Positions 8,966 through 17,191 of a stretch of 34,690 bases of DNA are shown in pieces. The stretch spans positions 1-34,690 of the forward strand of contig JAQCBT010000027.1 in assembly GCA_027621405.1 (NCBI GenBank), read 5' to 3'. Position numbers and translations under genes: made by a program. Every line of letters starts with the position of its first letter. Position 1 is the stretch's first letter. The notes under the pieces were generated by a model, which was not told the DNA's origin, searched no databases, and saw only the letters and a list, made by a program, of their open reading frames with translations. This DNA comes from Pseudomonadota bacterium (lineage in GTDB: Bacteria > Pseudomonadota > Gammaproteobacteria > Pseudomonadales > Pseudohongiellaceae).

Positions 8966-9970
8966 CTATTTCACTGTCCATGTGTGACCGCTGTACAATA
9001 GCGCTTCGAGAGAAGCCGCCTTGTCACGCGCCAGACCCAACTGATTCATGGAATCATCGATGAAGCTGGGTTTGACCTCTCGATATATTACCCCGACTGC
9101 TACAGGGAATTCCGGGCCGCTCATGGCAGCCAGTAGTTGCGCGAGGACCTTGTTGTGCTGATCATGGACGAGGACCCTCTCCTCATTGCCTGCAACCTCG
9201 ATCACTTTCAATGAAAGCGATTCGCGGTCAAGGGTAATCGCCTTCTCCCGATCCTTGCCGAAGATGATTGGCTCGCCGTGTTCAACCTCGACCCTGAAGT
9301 CCGGTGCCAGCTTCTTGTCCTTGACCTGCTCAAACACACCATCATTATAAATGGGGCAGTTCTGCAGTATCTCGACGAAGGCAGCGCCTTTGTGCGCATG
9401 ACTGTCGGCCACCACTCCCGACAGATGCTTCGCCTCGGTATCGATGGAACGGGCTATGAATGTGGCACCCGCCCCCAGAGCCACGAGACAGGGTGACAGT
9501 GGCGCGTCTACTGAGCCCATTGGCGACGAGGGCGAACGCGTACCTGGCTGCGACGTGGGAGAGTATTGCCCTTTGGTAAGGCCATAGATCTCGTTGTTGA
9601 ACAGCAATATCTGCAGGTCCACATTGCGCCGCAGTACATGCAGCATGTGATTGCCGCCGATGCTGAATCCATCTCCATCCCCGGTAATCACCCATACATC
9701 CAGCTCGGGATTGGCGAGTTTCACACCCGTGGCAATCGCTGGCGCTCGGCCGTGGATAGTGTGGAACCCGAAGGTGTTCATGTAATAGGGAAAGCGCGAC
9801 GAACAGCCGATGCCGGAGACGAACACCTGGTTTTCCCGTGGACGATCCAGTTCCGGCATCAGTTTCTGCAGGGTCTTCAGGATGGCATAGTCGCCACAAC
9901 CCGGACACCAGCGCACTTCCTGGTCCGAGGCAAAGTCTTTCAATGTCAGTGTTGGCAGTGGCTTATTCAT
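8966..9970 (-). CDS. korB: 2-oxoacid:ferredoxin oxidoreductase, beta subunit (KorB-like)
   Basis: This 334-residue protein is the thiamine-diphosphate-binding subunit of a 2-oxoacid:ferredoxin oxidoreductase. Cys22 and Cys25 (WCPGCGDY), Cys56 (GIGCSSR) and the Cys in LQNCPIYND are the likely [4Fe-4S] ligands. The GDGDGFSIGGNH motif (from residue 97) followed by NNEIYGLTKGQYSPTS binds ThDP and Mg. The enzyme would convert 2-oxoglutarate (or a related 2-oxoacid) plus CoA to the acyl-CoA, CO2 and reduced ferredoxin in the cytoplasm. The start lies 10 bases after the korA stop, with an AAAGAGTGA ribosome-binding site, so the two are an operon. 2-Oxoglutarate is favoured over pyruvate because of the two-subunit Kor-type architecture. 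Confidence 0.9.
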   Translation of the reverse strand: MNKPLPTLTLKDFASDQEVRWCPGCGDYAILKTLQKLMPELDRPRENQVFVSGIGCSSRFPYYMNTFGFHTIHGRAPAIATGVKLANPELDVWVITGDGDGFSIGGNHMLHVLRRNVDLQILLFNNEIYGLTKGQYSPTSQPGTRSPSSPMGSVDAPLSPCLVALGAGATFIARSIDTEAKHLSGVVADSHAHKGAAFVEILQNCPIYNDGVFEQVKDKKLAPDFRVEVEHGEPIIFGKDREKAITLDRESLSLKVIEVAGNEERVLVHDQHNKVLAQLLAAMSGPEFPVAVGVIYREVKPSFIDDSMNQLGLARDKAASLEALLYSGHTWTVK

Positions 9971-9980
9971 GATTCACTCT

Positions 9981-11864
9981 TTACAGCTGCTGCATGTCGG
10001 CAAATTTCTCGTGTATTGCGGCTATGACCTCTCCGATCTTGAATGGCTGGCCGGCCACCTTGTTCAGGGCATCGGCATCGATCAGGAATTCGGAGCGCAG
10101 GAGTCGCACCAGCTGACCCGTGTTCATCTCGGGCACCAGGACGGCGTCGAAACCACTCAACAGCTCACCGAGGTTTGCCGGAAATGGTGCCAGATAGCGA
10201 ATCTGTATGTGGGACACATCCAGACCTTCTTCGCGACAGCGTTTTACGGCCTGGTGAATAGCACCGAAAGTAGACCCCCAACCCACCACGGCCAGCTTGC
10301 CGGAATCGTTGCCGAGGCAAACCTCCTGCAGTGGAATGTCTTTCGCGATGCCGTCGACCTTGTTCTTGCGCAGGTCAGTCATCTTCTGGTGATTGGCCGG
10401 GTCGTAGGAGATATCGCCGGTTTCATAGCTGCGCTCAATGCCACCGATACGATGCTCCAGTCCGGCGGTACCGGGCTTGGGCCATACCCGCGCCAGGGTC
10501 TCTGCATTGCGCAATGAAGGCTTGAATCCTTCAATCTCGGAATGATGCTGCACCGGGAAACCCTGCATGGCAGCCACATCGGGGATCTGCCAGGGCTCCG
10601 CTGCATTGGCCAGATAGCCATCGGACAGGAGCATGACCGGTGTCATGTACTTGGTCGCGAGGCGCACCGCCTCGACAGCCACGTCGAAACAATCGGTGGA
10701 CGTTGACGATGCGATTACTGGAATAGGCGTGTCGCCATGGCGGCCAAACATGGCCATGTTCAGGTCTGACTGTTCCGTCTTGGTGGGCAGACCGGTGGAA
10801 GGACCACCGCGCTGCGTGTTTACTACGACCAGGGGGAGTTCGGCAGCAGCCGCCAGCGCAATGCCCTCGGCCTTGAGCGCAATACCCGGACCCGCGCTTG
10901 AAGTCACGCCGAGAGAGCCTGCGAAGGAGGCACCAATTGCCGCACACACGGCAGCAATCTCGTCTTCGGCCTGGAAGGTGTTGATACGAAACTCTCGCCG
11001 ATTCGATAACTCATGCAGTAGATTGGATGCAGGTGTAATCGGGTAGGAGGCGAACAGTATATCGATCTGAGCAAGCTCGGACCCGGCGATCAAACCCCAG
11101 GCCAGGGCTGTCGTGCCGGTTATATTCCGGTAAGTGCCAGGTGCAACTTTCGCCTTGGGAATCTTGTAGACATGGATACCCGCTGGCAGCTCCGCTGTCT
11201 CGCCATAGGCGTGCCCGGCATTGAGGGCTGCTATATTGGCGTTGGCAATATCTGGCTTGCCTGCAAATTTCTTCTTCAGATTTTCGATAGTGGGCTGCCT
11301 GTCCCTGTCGAACAGCCACATAACCAGACCCAGGGTCCACATATTCTTGCAGCGCAAAGCGTCTTTATGAGACAGACCGAAGGGTTCGACCGCGTTTAAC
11401 ACCTGTTGGGAAATATCGATGCTCAGGACACGGTAAGCATCGAGGGTATTGTCTTCCAGGGGATTACTGTCGTACCTGGCCTTGGCCAGGTTCTTGGCAG
11501 TAAAGGCGCCGCTGTCCACGATCACCAGACCGCTATCTACCAGGTTGGCGATATTGGTTACCAGCGCTGCCGGGTTCATTGCCACCAGCACGTCGAGGGC
11601 ATCACCTGCGGTGGTGACATCTTCGGCACCGAAATAGATCTGGAAGGCAGAGACGCCAAAGGTGGCGCCTACAGGCGCACGAATCTCAGCCGGAAAGTCC
11701 GGGAAGGTGGAAAGGTCATTGCCATACAGCGCAGTGGCCTGGGTGAAATTCGCACCCGTGAGCTGCATGCCATCACCCGAGTCTCCTGCGAAGCGCACCA
11801 CCACATCGACGACCCTGTTCTCGTCCAGATGATGTTCGTTCAACTCTTCTTCAGCTAGATCCAT
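9981..11864 (-). CDS. korA: 2-oxoacid:ferredoxin oxidoreductase, fused gamma-alpha subunit (KorA-like)
   Basis: This 627-residue protein has the KorA arrangement with gamma and alpha domains fused. Residues about 20-205 form the gamma domain (FAGDSGDGMQLTG, DFPAEIRAPVGATFGVSAFQI). Residues about 245-620 form the alpha pyrimidine-binding domain, with YPITPAS at 274-280, FQAEDEIAA, TSSAGPG, RGGPSTG and the C-terminal MNTGQLVRLLR. With KorB it makes the oxidative decarboxylase for 2-oxoglutarate or a related acid. No ferredoxin gene or small-subunit gene is adjacent. Similar two-subunit enzymes work in aerobes such as Mycobacterium. About 240 bases upstream, shared with the divergent EF-hand gene, should hold the promoter. 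Confidence 0.92.
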   Translation of the reverse strand: MDLAEEELNEHHLDENRVVDVVVRFAGDSGDGMQLTGANFTQATALYGNDLSTFPDFPAEIRAPVGATFGVSAFQIYFGAEDVTTAGDALDVLVAMNPAALVTNIANLVDSGLVIVDSGAFTAKNLAKARYDSNPLEDNTLDAYRVLSIDISQQVLNAVEPFGLSHKDALRCKNMWTLGLVMWLFDRDRQPTIENLKKKFAGKPDIANANIAALNAGHAYGETAELPAGIHVYKIPKAKVAPGTYRNITGTTALAWGLIAGSELAQIDILFASYPITPASNLLHELSNRREFRINTFQAEDEIAAVCAAIGASFAGSLGVTSSAGPGIALKAEGIALAAAAELPLVVVNTQRGGPSTGLPTKTEQSDLNMAMFGRHGDTPIPVIASSTSTDCFDVAVEAVRLATKYMTPVMLLSDGYLANAAEPWQIPDVAAMQGFPVQHHSEIEGFKPSLRNAETLARVWPKPGTAGLEHRIGGIERSYETGDISYDPANHQKMTDLRKNKVDGIAKDIPLQEVCLGNDSGKLAVVGWGSTFGAIHQAVKRCREEGLDVSHIQIRYLAPFPANLGELLSGFDAVLVPEMNTGQLVRLLRSEFLIDADALNKVAGQPFKIGEVIAAIHEKFADMQQL

Positions 11865-12050
11865 GCCAGAATCCGATACTTATGTAATAAATGAATCAAT
11901 GAGCAACCGGCAACGCCGGAAAAAGAGGCAGGATTCTAACAGAATACTAAAGCGGGGTCTTTCGCAGACTTGCGGTAGCACCATCGATCCCAGGGCGGCT
12001 CCTTACCTACCCATTGGAGCCCACAGGAAATAAAGTGGTGTGAAGTGAAG

Positions 12051-12076
12051 GGAATTTACCGGAGTCACGTATAACT
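12051..12076 (+). promoter_or_regulatory. Possible ECF-type promoter
   Basis: GGAATTT at 12051-12057 resembles the GGAAC-type -35 element of ECF sigma promoters. It is followed after about 16 bases by ACTCTC around 12074. It lies about 50 bases before the first gene of the ECF cluster, where autoregulation would be expected. The -10 match is poor, so this is only a candidate. Confidence 0.25.
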
Positions 12077-12107
12077 CTCTGCAAGCATTCAAAATCAGGA
12101 GAGTAGC

Positions 12108-12659
12108 ATGCAGAAAATTTCACTAATCATGGGACTGGGCGCCCTCGCCCTGACCAGCGCGGCCTTCGCCGCCGACAATGACCGCCGGGGCAACCCCCTG
12201 GCCAAACTGGACATCAACGAAGACGGTGTCGTGGACTTCGTGGAATTCCAGGAGAACTCCATGGATCCGTTGGCGCGTCTCGACAGCGATGACGATGGCC
12301 AATTGACCCTGGATGAATTCCTGTCCGGTCGACCCGGACCCGGCCAGGGCCGGAGCGGCTTCGGTAATCGTCCCGGTAGCCAGGGGCAACCCAGCGAAGA
12401 GCAGCTCGCCGAAATCGAAGAAATGATGCTGGAACGGGCAACTGAACGGTTCAGCGAGATGGACCTGGACGGTAATGGCCTGGTTTCCAGGCTGGAGCTT
12501 CTGGAAGCCAATTTCCTGCGCATGGACGACGACAATGATGGCGTATTGAGCGCTCAAGAGCTAAGACGGCGCGGACCGGATGGACCCGGGCGCGGTGGTC
12601 GCGGTGAGCGGCGCGGTGGACCTGAAAGGCATTCACAAGGACAATCAGGCCAGCTGTAA
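12108..12659 (+). CDS. Exported protein with four EF-hands
   Basis: This 183-residue protein has a Sec signal peptide (about 1-21, cut near AFAA). It contains four canonical EF-hand loops with D-x-D/N-x-D/N-G spacing and a Glu at position 12: D35-E46, D59-E70, D119-E130 and D140-E151. A Gly/Pro/Gln-rich linker (about 73-96) separates the two pairs, and a Gly/Arg-rich tail ends the protein. It should bind calcium in the periplasm. A CAGGAGAG ribosome-binding site lies just before the ATG. It is the first gene of the ECF cluster; the sigma gene starts 24 bases after its stop. It could be a calcium sensor or buffer feeding the sigma system, which is inference from position. Confidence 0.88.
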   Translation: MQKISLIMGLGALALTSAAFAADNDRRGNPLAKLDINEDGVVDFVEFQENSMDPLARLDSDDDGQLTLDEFLSGRPGPGQGRSGFGNRPGSQGQPSEEQLAEIEEMMLERATERFSEMDLDGNGLVSRLELLEANFLRMDDDNDGVLSAQELRRRGPDGPGRGGRGERRGGPERHSQGQSGQL

Positions 12660-12683
12660 TCAAGAGGGTAGCTCGGGCGCGTA

Positions 12684-13268
12684 ATGACCGGTGAAGAGAC
12701 CGATGAGGAATTAATGCTCGCGGTGTGTGATGGGGATCAATCCGCCTATCGGATACTCGTCAAACGACATCTCACCTCCATCAGTCATTACGCGTTCCGG
12801 TTGCTTGGCAATCAGAGAGACACGGAAGACATCAGCCAGGAAGTTTTTCTGCGGCTCTGGACCAATGCCAGCAAATGGCAACCGGAGAAGGCAAGGCTCA
12901 GTACCTGGCTGCACAGGATCGCCCACAACCTGTGTATCGATTTCATGCGCAAGCATGGCAGGACTGTTATCGATGATGAGCCGACCAAACTGGATATACG
13001 AGACGAGGATTATACTAGCAGCGAACAGGAGCCAGACACGGACGATCGAACGCAACGCCTGAACTCCGCGCTCAGCACACTCCCGGAAAACCAGCGTAGC
13101 GCATTGATGCTGTGCCACTACGCCGGTTTCTCCAACAAGGAAGCCGCTGCTATCATGAATGTGTCTGTCAAGGCACTGGAATCCAATATCGCAAGAGCCC
13201 GGCGCACGCTGAAGGACTTGCTGGAAGAAAACGATACTATGCGAGGAGACACCGAGACCATCGGTTAA
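12684..13268 (+). CDS. ECF-type RNA polymerase sigma factor
   Basis: This 194-residue protein has the two-domain ECF layout. Region 2 covers about residues 21-90 (AYRILVKRHL, DTEDISQEVFLRLW, STWLHRIAHNLCIDFMRKH). An acidic linker follows, then region 4 at about 125-181 (LSTLPENQRSALMLCHYAGFSNKEAAAIMNVSVKALESNIARARRTL, a helix-turn-helix). It directs RNA polymerase to a stress- or signal-specific regulon. The next gene, 7 bases downstream, is in the usual anti-sigma position, and a CnrX-like sensor follows. The start is the first ATG; a GAGGGT sequence lies upstream at rather long spacing. Confidence 0.93.
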   Translation: MTGEETDEELMLAVCDGDQSAYRILVKRHLTSISHYAFRLLGNQRDTEDISQEVFLRLWTNASKWQPEKARLSTWLHRIAHNLCIDFMRKHGRTVIDDEPTKLDIRDEDYTSSEQEPDTDDRTQRLNSALSTLPENQRSALMLCHYAGFSNKEAAAIMNVSVKALESNIARARRTLKDLLEENDTMRGDTETIG

Positions 13269-13275
13269 AAACACC

Positions 13276-13731
13276 ATGACACTTGACGACTTCAAACATG
13301 TGCTGGACACCTACGGCAGCAGCAGGAACAGCTGGCCGCAGGAGATACAGGATGACTGTGCGAAGCTGCTGACTGAAGACGCCCAGGCCAGGGCGCTACT
13401 GCAGAGCCAGCATCGACTCGATGCCGCACTGGACTCATTGACTGTGCCCGACTTTCGGGACCTGGAAGCCCACGTAATGAATCAGCCCCTACCGCCAAGG
13501 GATCGCGCCCTGGTAGACAGGCTCGTTGAATGGCTGCTGCCGGATTCCACTTCCCTCAGTGAACTCTGGCGACCGGCGATGGCTGCCTGCGTTCCGCTTG
13601 TGTTTGGCATAGTGCTCGGCAATTACTTCAGTTTTGGGGTGGTCGACGAGACAAACGGTTTCGAGAACTGGGACGATGAGTTACTAATGATCTCATTCGC
13701 CGATGTCGACCAGGGTCAGCTGGAATTATGA
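13276..13731 (+). CDS. Putative membrane anti-sigma factor
   Basis: This 151-residue protein has a soluble N-terminal half (about 1-95), one membrane segment (about 101-119, AMAACVPLVFGIVLGNYF) and a short acidic C-terminal tail. That topology and its place directly after the ECF sigma gene suggest an anti-sigma factor of the CnrY-like kind, holding the sigma at the inner membrane. It lacks the HxxxCxxC zinc motif of ZAS anti-sigma factors. No domain family was recognised, so the role is inferred from context. Its stop codon overlaps the start of the next gene in an ATGA arrangement, implying translational coupling. Confidence 0.65.
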   Translation: MTLDDFKHVLDTYGSSRNSWPQEIQDDCAKLLTEDAQARALLQSQHRLDAALDSLTVPDFRDLEAHVMNQPLPPRDRALVDRLVEWLLPDSTSLSELWRPAMAACVPLVFGIVLGNYFSFGVVDETNGFENWDDELLMISFADVDQGQLEL

Positions 13732-14273
13732 TCAAACGCAACCAGCTAATCCTGATCTTATTGCTGTCCCTGGGGATCAATATCCTGCTAGTGGGCGGCA
13801 TTGCAGTTCGCGTCTCCAATTCCCTGGGTTTCCGTGAAGCACGGCCCCTGCCCCCAAACATTGGCTGGATAGTCCGTGATCTGAGCGAAGCGCGTCGCGC
13901 CGAGTTGATGGAGATCATGCGCCCCTCTGCAGAGCAGGTCATGCCGCTGCGCAGGTCCATGTTCGATGCTCAACGCAGGGTGAATGAACTGATGGCGGCT
14001 TCGGACTACGATGAAGCCGCACTTGCCGAAGCACTGTCAGAACTCCGCGAAGCCTCGGAGGCCTATACTTCATTTTCCCACCAGCAGACCATTCGCTTGC
14101 TGGGCGAACTCACCGAAGAGGAGCGGCAGGCCGCCATGGAATTCGTCCAGCGTCGCGGTCCCCGCGACGGCCGTGATGGATTCCAGAGACCCAGGCCCGC
14201 TGGGCCGGATGACCCGGGAAGGCGCGGGCCACCCGGCCCGGGTTTTCCACCTCCCCCGGACGGTGACCTGTGA
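13728..14273 (+). CDS. CnrX/CpxP-like periplasmic sensor
   Basis: This 181-residue protein has an N-terminal membrane anchor (about 6-27) followed by a long helical periplasmic domain. The helices are rich in Glu, Arg and Ala, with LSEARRAELMEIMRP and LTEEERQAAMEFVQRR. This is the style of the heavy-metal-resistance (Metal_resist) and Spy/CpxP families. A Pro/Gly/Arg-rich tail ends the chain. Such proteins sense metals or misfolded proteins and act on a partner anti-sigma factor. Only one His (His118) is present, so the multi-His metal site of CnrX is not conserved. The start overlaps the stop of the preceding gene, and its own stop overlaps the next start. Confidence 0.75.
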   Translation: MIKRNQLILILLLSLGINILLVGGIAVRVSNSLGFREARPLPPNIGWIVRDLSEARRAELMEIMRPSAEQVMPLRRSMFDAQRRVNELMAASDYDEAALAEALSELREASEAYTSFSHQQTIRLLGELTEEERQAAMEFVQRRGPRDGRDGFQRPRPAGPDDPGRRGPPGPGFPPPPDGDL

Positions 14274-14509
14274 GCGACAGACAAGCAGAGCAGATACCCC
14301 GCGGCCGCTACCGCCACTATAAGGGTGGCGAGTATGAGGTGATCGATGTCGCGCGGCATAGTGAAACCGAGGAACTGCTGGTGGTCTACCGTCCGCTGTA
14401 CGGCGAACGTGCACTCTGGGTTCGGCCCCTGGCCATGTTCGTGGAGTCGGTGGAAATAGACGGTGAGACCATGCCCCGCTTCCAACACATAGCGGACGCC
14501 GAATCCTGA
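14270..14509 (+). CDS. Small DUF1653-like protein
   Basis: This 79-residue protein begins at a GTG that overlaps the preceding stop codon (GTGA). It matches the DUF1653 pattern: IPRGRYRHYKGGEYEVIDVARHSETEELLVVYRPLY, then LWVRPLAMFVESVEIDGETMPRF. The family is small, cytoplasmic and of unknown biochemical role, probably an SH3-like barrel. Translational coupling ties it to the ECF cluster, but the family is widespread elsewhere, so the link may be incidental. No terminator is evident in the 167 bases that follow. Confidence 0.8.
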   Translation: MSDRQAEQIPRGRYRHYKGGEYEVIDVARHSETEELLVVYRPLYGERALWVRPLAMFVESVEIDGETMPRFQHIADAES

Positions 14510-14676
14510 AGCGGGCTACTGAGCCAACCAAAAGTGTGAATCAGTTCCCAAAATCCCTTCAATAACGCGGCAGCTGTAAACCCCTCCTCCCATACCGCGT
14601 TAATCTGCTTGAACGCCAGTCGTGCTCACTGCGCTGGCCCCGAATAAACCCAGTTTTAGCGACGAGGGCTTGTCCC

Positions 14677-17172
14677 ATGCCAGGTTTAAGAAGCTATACA
14701 AGAATACTGATCAGTCTCGTACTACTGGGAGCTTCAGTATTGAGCCATGCCCAGACGGGCAGCTCCATTCCCTCTTACGAAGACGGGCTGCTCACGGTGC
14801 CGCGGGTCGATGTGGAGGGTTACGGTTCCCTGCAACTGCAGTTAAATCTGCAAGATGAAAGCAGCCTAACCTTCGCCCTGTATTCTGCCGTGGCTGCCGA
14901 ACCCAGTCTCACCCCAGGCGCCACCTACGGCCTGGACACTTCAATACTCAGTATTCCCCTGGTCCAGGCCGGAACGGAATTCTATGCGCTGCAACTGCAG
15001 CTCACCCCGCAAGAGTTATTCCAGGTCATCGCAGCGGACGTGACCAAACTGCCTGGACAGGATGAATACAACAGCCAGTGCGCCAGTTGTCATGGAGTAA
15101 ATGGCCAGGGTGGCCTGGTGGCCGTGTCCCTGGTCAATTGTGCGAATTGCGGAGACAGCAATACTCTCATCAACTATATAGCGAATGTTATGCCGCTGGG
15201 TGCGCCTGGCAGTTGCGTGGATGCCTGCGCCGAAGATGTTGCCAACTACCTGCTCACCCTGTTCCAGGTTGACGACAGCCCGCTAATCACCCAGACCGTG
15301 TCGGCGTTGCAGTTGATGCCGCTGGAAGACACCCTGCGCAAAGCCTCGTTGCAGCTTGCGAGCAGGTTGCCGACCGATACCGAGCTTGGCATCGTAGCCA
15401 CCAACGGTGAAGCGGGTCTGAGCAGTGTACTGGACAGCCTGATGACCGAAGATACGTTCTACGAGCGCATTATGGAAATGTTCAATGACCTGATCCTGAC
15501 CGACCGCTACCTGAGCGGAAACGGACTGCCGGCGGAAGCTTTGAATCTAATGCGTATTTTCCCTGACGCCTTCTGGTTTGGAGATCCACAATCCGCCGAG
15601 CGTAGCGATGACTTCTTTAGCAATCTCGTGACCACCAATGACAGCGTGGCGAGGGAACCCCTGCAACTGATTCGATTCATCGTAGAAAACGAGCTGCCAA
15701 TGACGGAGATACTCACCGCCGACTATTTCATGGTAAACCCCTACTCTGCGAAGAGCTATGGTGTATTCGATGAGCTGTCATTCCAGAACGAATTTGATGC
15801 CAACGAATGGCTGCCCGCCCAATTGAATGCTCTGGAAATTTCCACCCGCCAGGGCTCTTTTCTTGTAGGTGATATCCCTCACGCCGGGCTTCTCACCAGC
15901 CTGATGTTTCTCAATCGCTACCCCACCTCTGACACGAATCGTAATCGCGGTCGCTCGCGAGTCGTTTATGATTTGTTCCTTGATGTGGACATTCTTGCAT
16001 TGGAAGGCACCCGACCCGATGGTGAGGCAGTGGACATTAGCAGTCAGGCACCAACACTGGACAATGATGACTGCGTGGTGTGCCACGGTCTGCTGGACCC
16101 TGTTGCCTCTTCCTTCGAGAACTGGAATGACCGCGGATTCTATGTTCCCAACCTGCCCTGGTATGACGACATGTTTCAGGCGGGCTTCGCAGGTATCGAT
16201 CGTCCCCAGGACCAGGAACCCACCTCCCTGCAGTGGCTGGCCAGCCAACTGGCGCTGGATCCCCGCTTCGACGATGCCATGGTTCGCATCACCTACAGCG
16301 GACTGGTCGGTCGGGAGCCACTCGATCCTCCCGGTGAAGACGGCACAGAAGCTGAATGGAATGCCTACAATGCGGAATCGGTACACCTGGACGAGTTAAA
16401 GGACAAATTCGTAGCGGATAACCAGAACCTCAAGACGCTGATCAAGGAAATAGTTCTCAGCCCATACTGGCGCGCCGAGGGGCTGGACAATACATCCTTT
16501 GCCATCGTGCACGAAGAGACCGGTGCAGCGCGCCTGCTTTCACCGGAGATGCTACATCGCAAGATCAATGCTCTACTAGGATTCGAATGGCGCTCAACGC
16601 TGGACTTCTACTCGATCACTAAAGATATCAATGCCCAGGCCAGGCTGCTTGACGACAACCAGTTTTATCAGCAGATCTATGGCGGCATTGATTCCTTCGT
16701 TGTCACCGAACGATTAACTGAACCCAATGGCTTGATGGTGGCGGTCCAGGAACGCATGGCGAACGAACTTGCCTGTTACGCCGTTCCCAATGACTTTCTT
16801 GCCCCAGCCAGTGAACGCCTGCTTTTGCCTCACGTGGAGATCGGCACTCAGCCCAACAATGCCAGCAACATCCAGGCTATCAAGACCAACATCCAGCATC
16901 TGCATGCTCACCTGCTGGGCGAACAACTTGCTATCGATGACGCCGAGATTGAAGCCAGCTATGAATTGTTTAGCAATGTGCTGGCAGATGGTCAGGCTGC
17001 CATCGGCATCACTGAGACCGGCAACCTGCCAAACCTTTGCAGACGTAACAGGGACATCCAGACCGGTGAAAACCTGGCGCAACCACTCATCGCGGATAGC
17101 AATTACACGATACGTGCCTGGATGGCGGTTGCAGCTTACCTCATGTCCGACTATCGATTCGTCTACGAATAG
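14677..17172 (+). CDS. Exported di-heme cytochrome with DUF1592/DUF1588-like regions
   Basis: This 831-residue protein has a Sec signal peptide (about 1-25, ending LSHAQ). It carries two heme c attachment motifs: C135-A-S-C138-H139 in an N-terminal cytochrome-like domain, and C466-V-V-C469-H470 in the phrase CHGLLDPVASSFENW. The long central and C-terminal parts resemble the DUF1592/DUF1588-type domains abundant in planctomycete cytochrome proteins, but that match is by eye and tentative. It is followed 19 bases later by a DUF1501 Tat protein, a pairing that also recalls planctomycete gene pairs. The two probably act together in the periplasm on an unknown, perhaps carbohydrate, substrate. 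The ATG lacks a strong ribosome-binding site. Confidence 0.7.
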   Translation: MPGLRSYTRILISLVLLGASVLSHAQTGSSIPSYEDGLLTVPRVDVEGYGSLQLQLNLQDESSLTFALYSAVAAEPSLTPGATYGLDTSILSIPLVQAGTEFYALQLQLTPQELFQVIAADVTKLPGQDEYNSQCASCHGVNGQGGLVAVSLVNCANCGDSNTLINYIANVMPLGAPGSCVDACAEDVANYLLTLFQVDDSPLITQTVSALQLMPLEDTLRKASLQLASRLPTDTELGIVATNGEAGLSSVLDSLMTEDTFYERIMEMFNDLILTDRYLSGNGLPAEALNLMRIFPDAFWFGDPQSAERSDDFFSNLVTTNDSVAREPLQLIRFIVENELPMTEILTADYFMVNPYSAKSYGVFDELSFQNEFDANEWLPAQLNALEISTRQGSFLVGDIPHAGLLTSLMFLNRYPTSDTNRNRGRSRVVYDLFLDVDILALEGTRPDGEAVDISSQAPTLDNDDCVVCHGLLDPVASSFENWNDRGFYVPNLPWYDDMFQAGFAGIDRPQDQEPTSLQWLASQLALDPRFDDAMVRITYSGLVGREPLDPPGEDGTEAEWNAYNAESVHLDELKDKFVADNQNLKTLIKEIVLSPYWRAEGLDNTSFAIVHEETGAARLLSPEMLHRKINALLGFEWRSTLDFYSITKDINAQARLLDDNQFYQQIYGGIDSFVVTERLTEPNGLMVAVQERMANELACYAVPNDFLAPASERLLLPHVEIGTQPNNASNIQAIKTNIQHLHAHLLGEQLAIDDAEIEASYELFSNVLADGQAAIGITETGNLPNLCRRNRDIQTGENLAQPLIADSNYTIRAWMAVAAYLMSDYRFVYE

Positions 17173-17191
17173 GTCACGGGAGAAGAGAATC

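Noticed and set aside
16769..17191. N-terminal extension of the DUF1501 gene
   Set aside because: It lies inside the upstream cytochrome gene in another frame; the Tat signal and ribosome-binding site fix the start at 17192.
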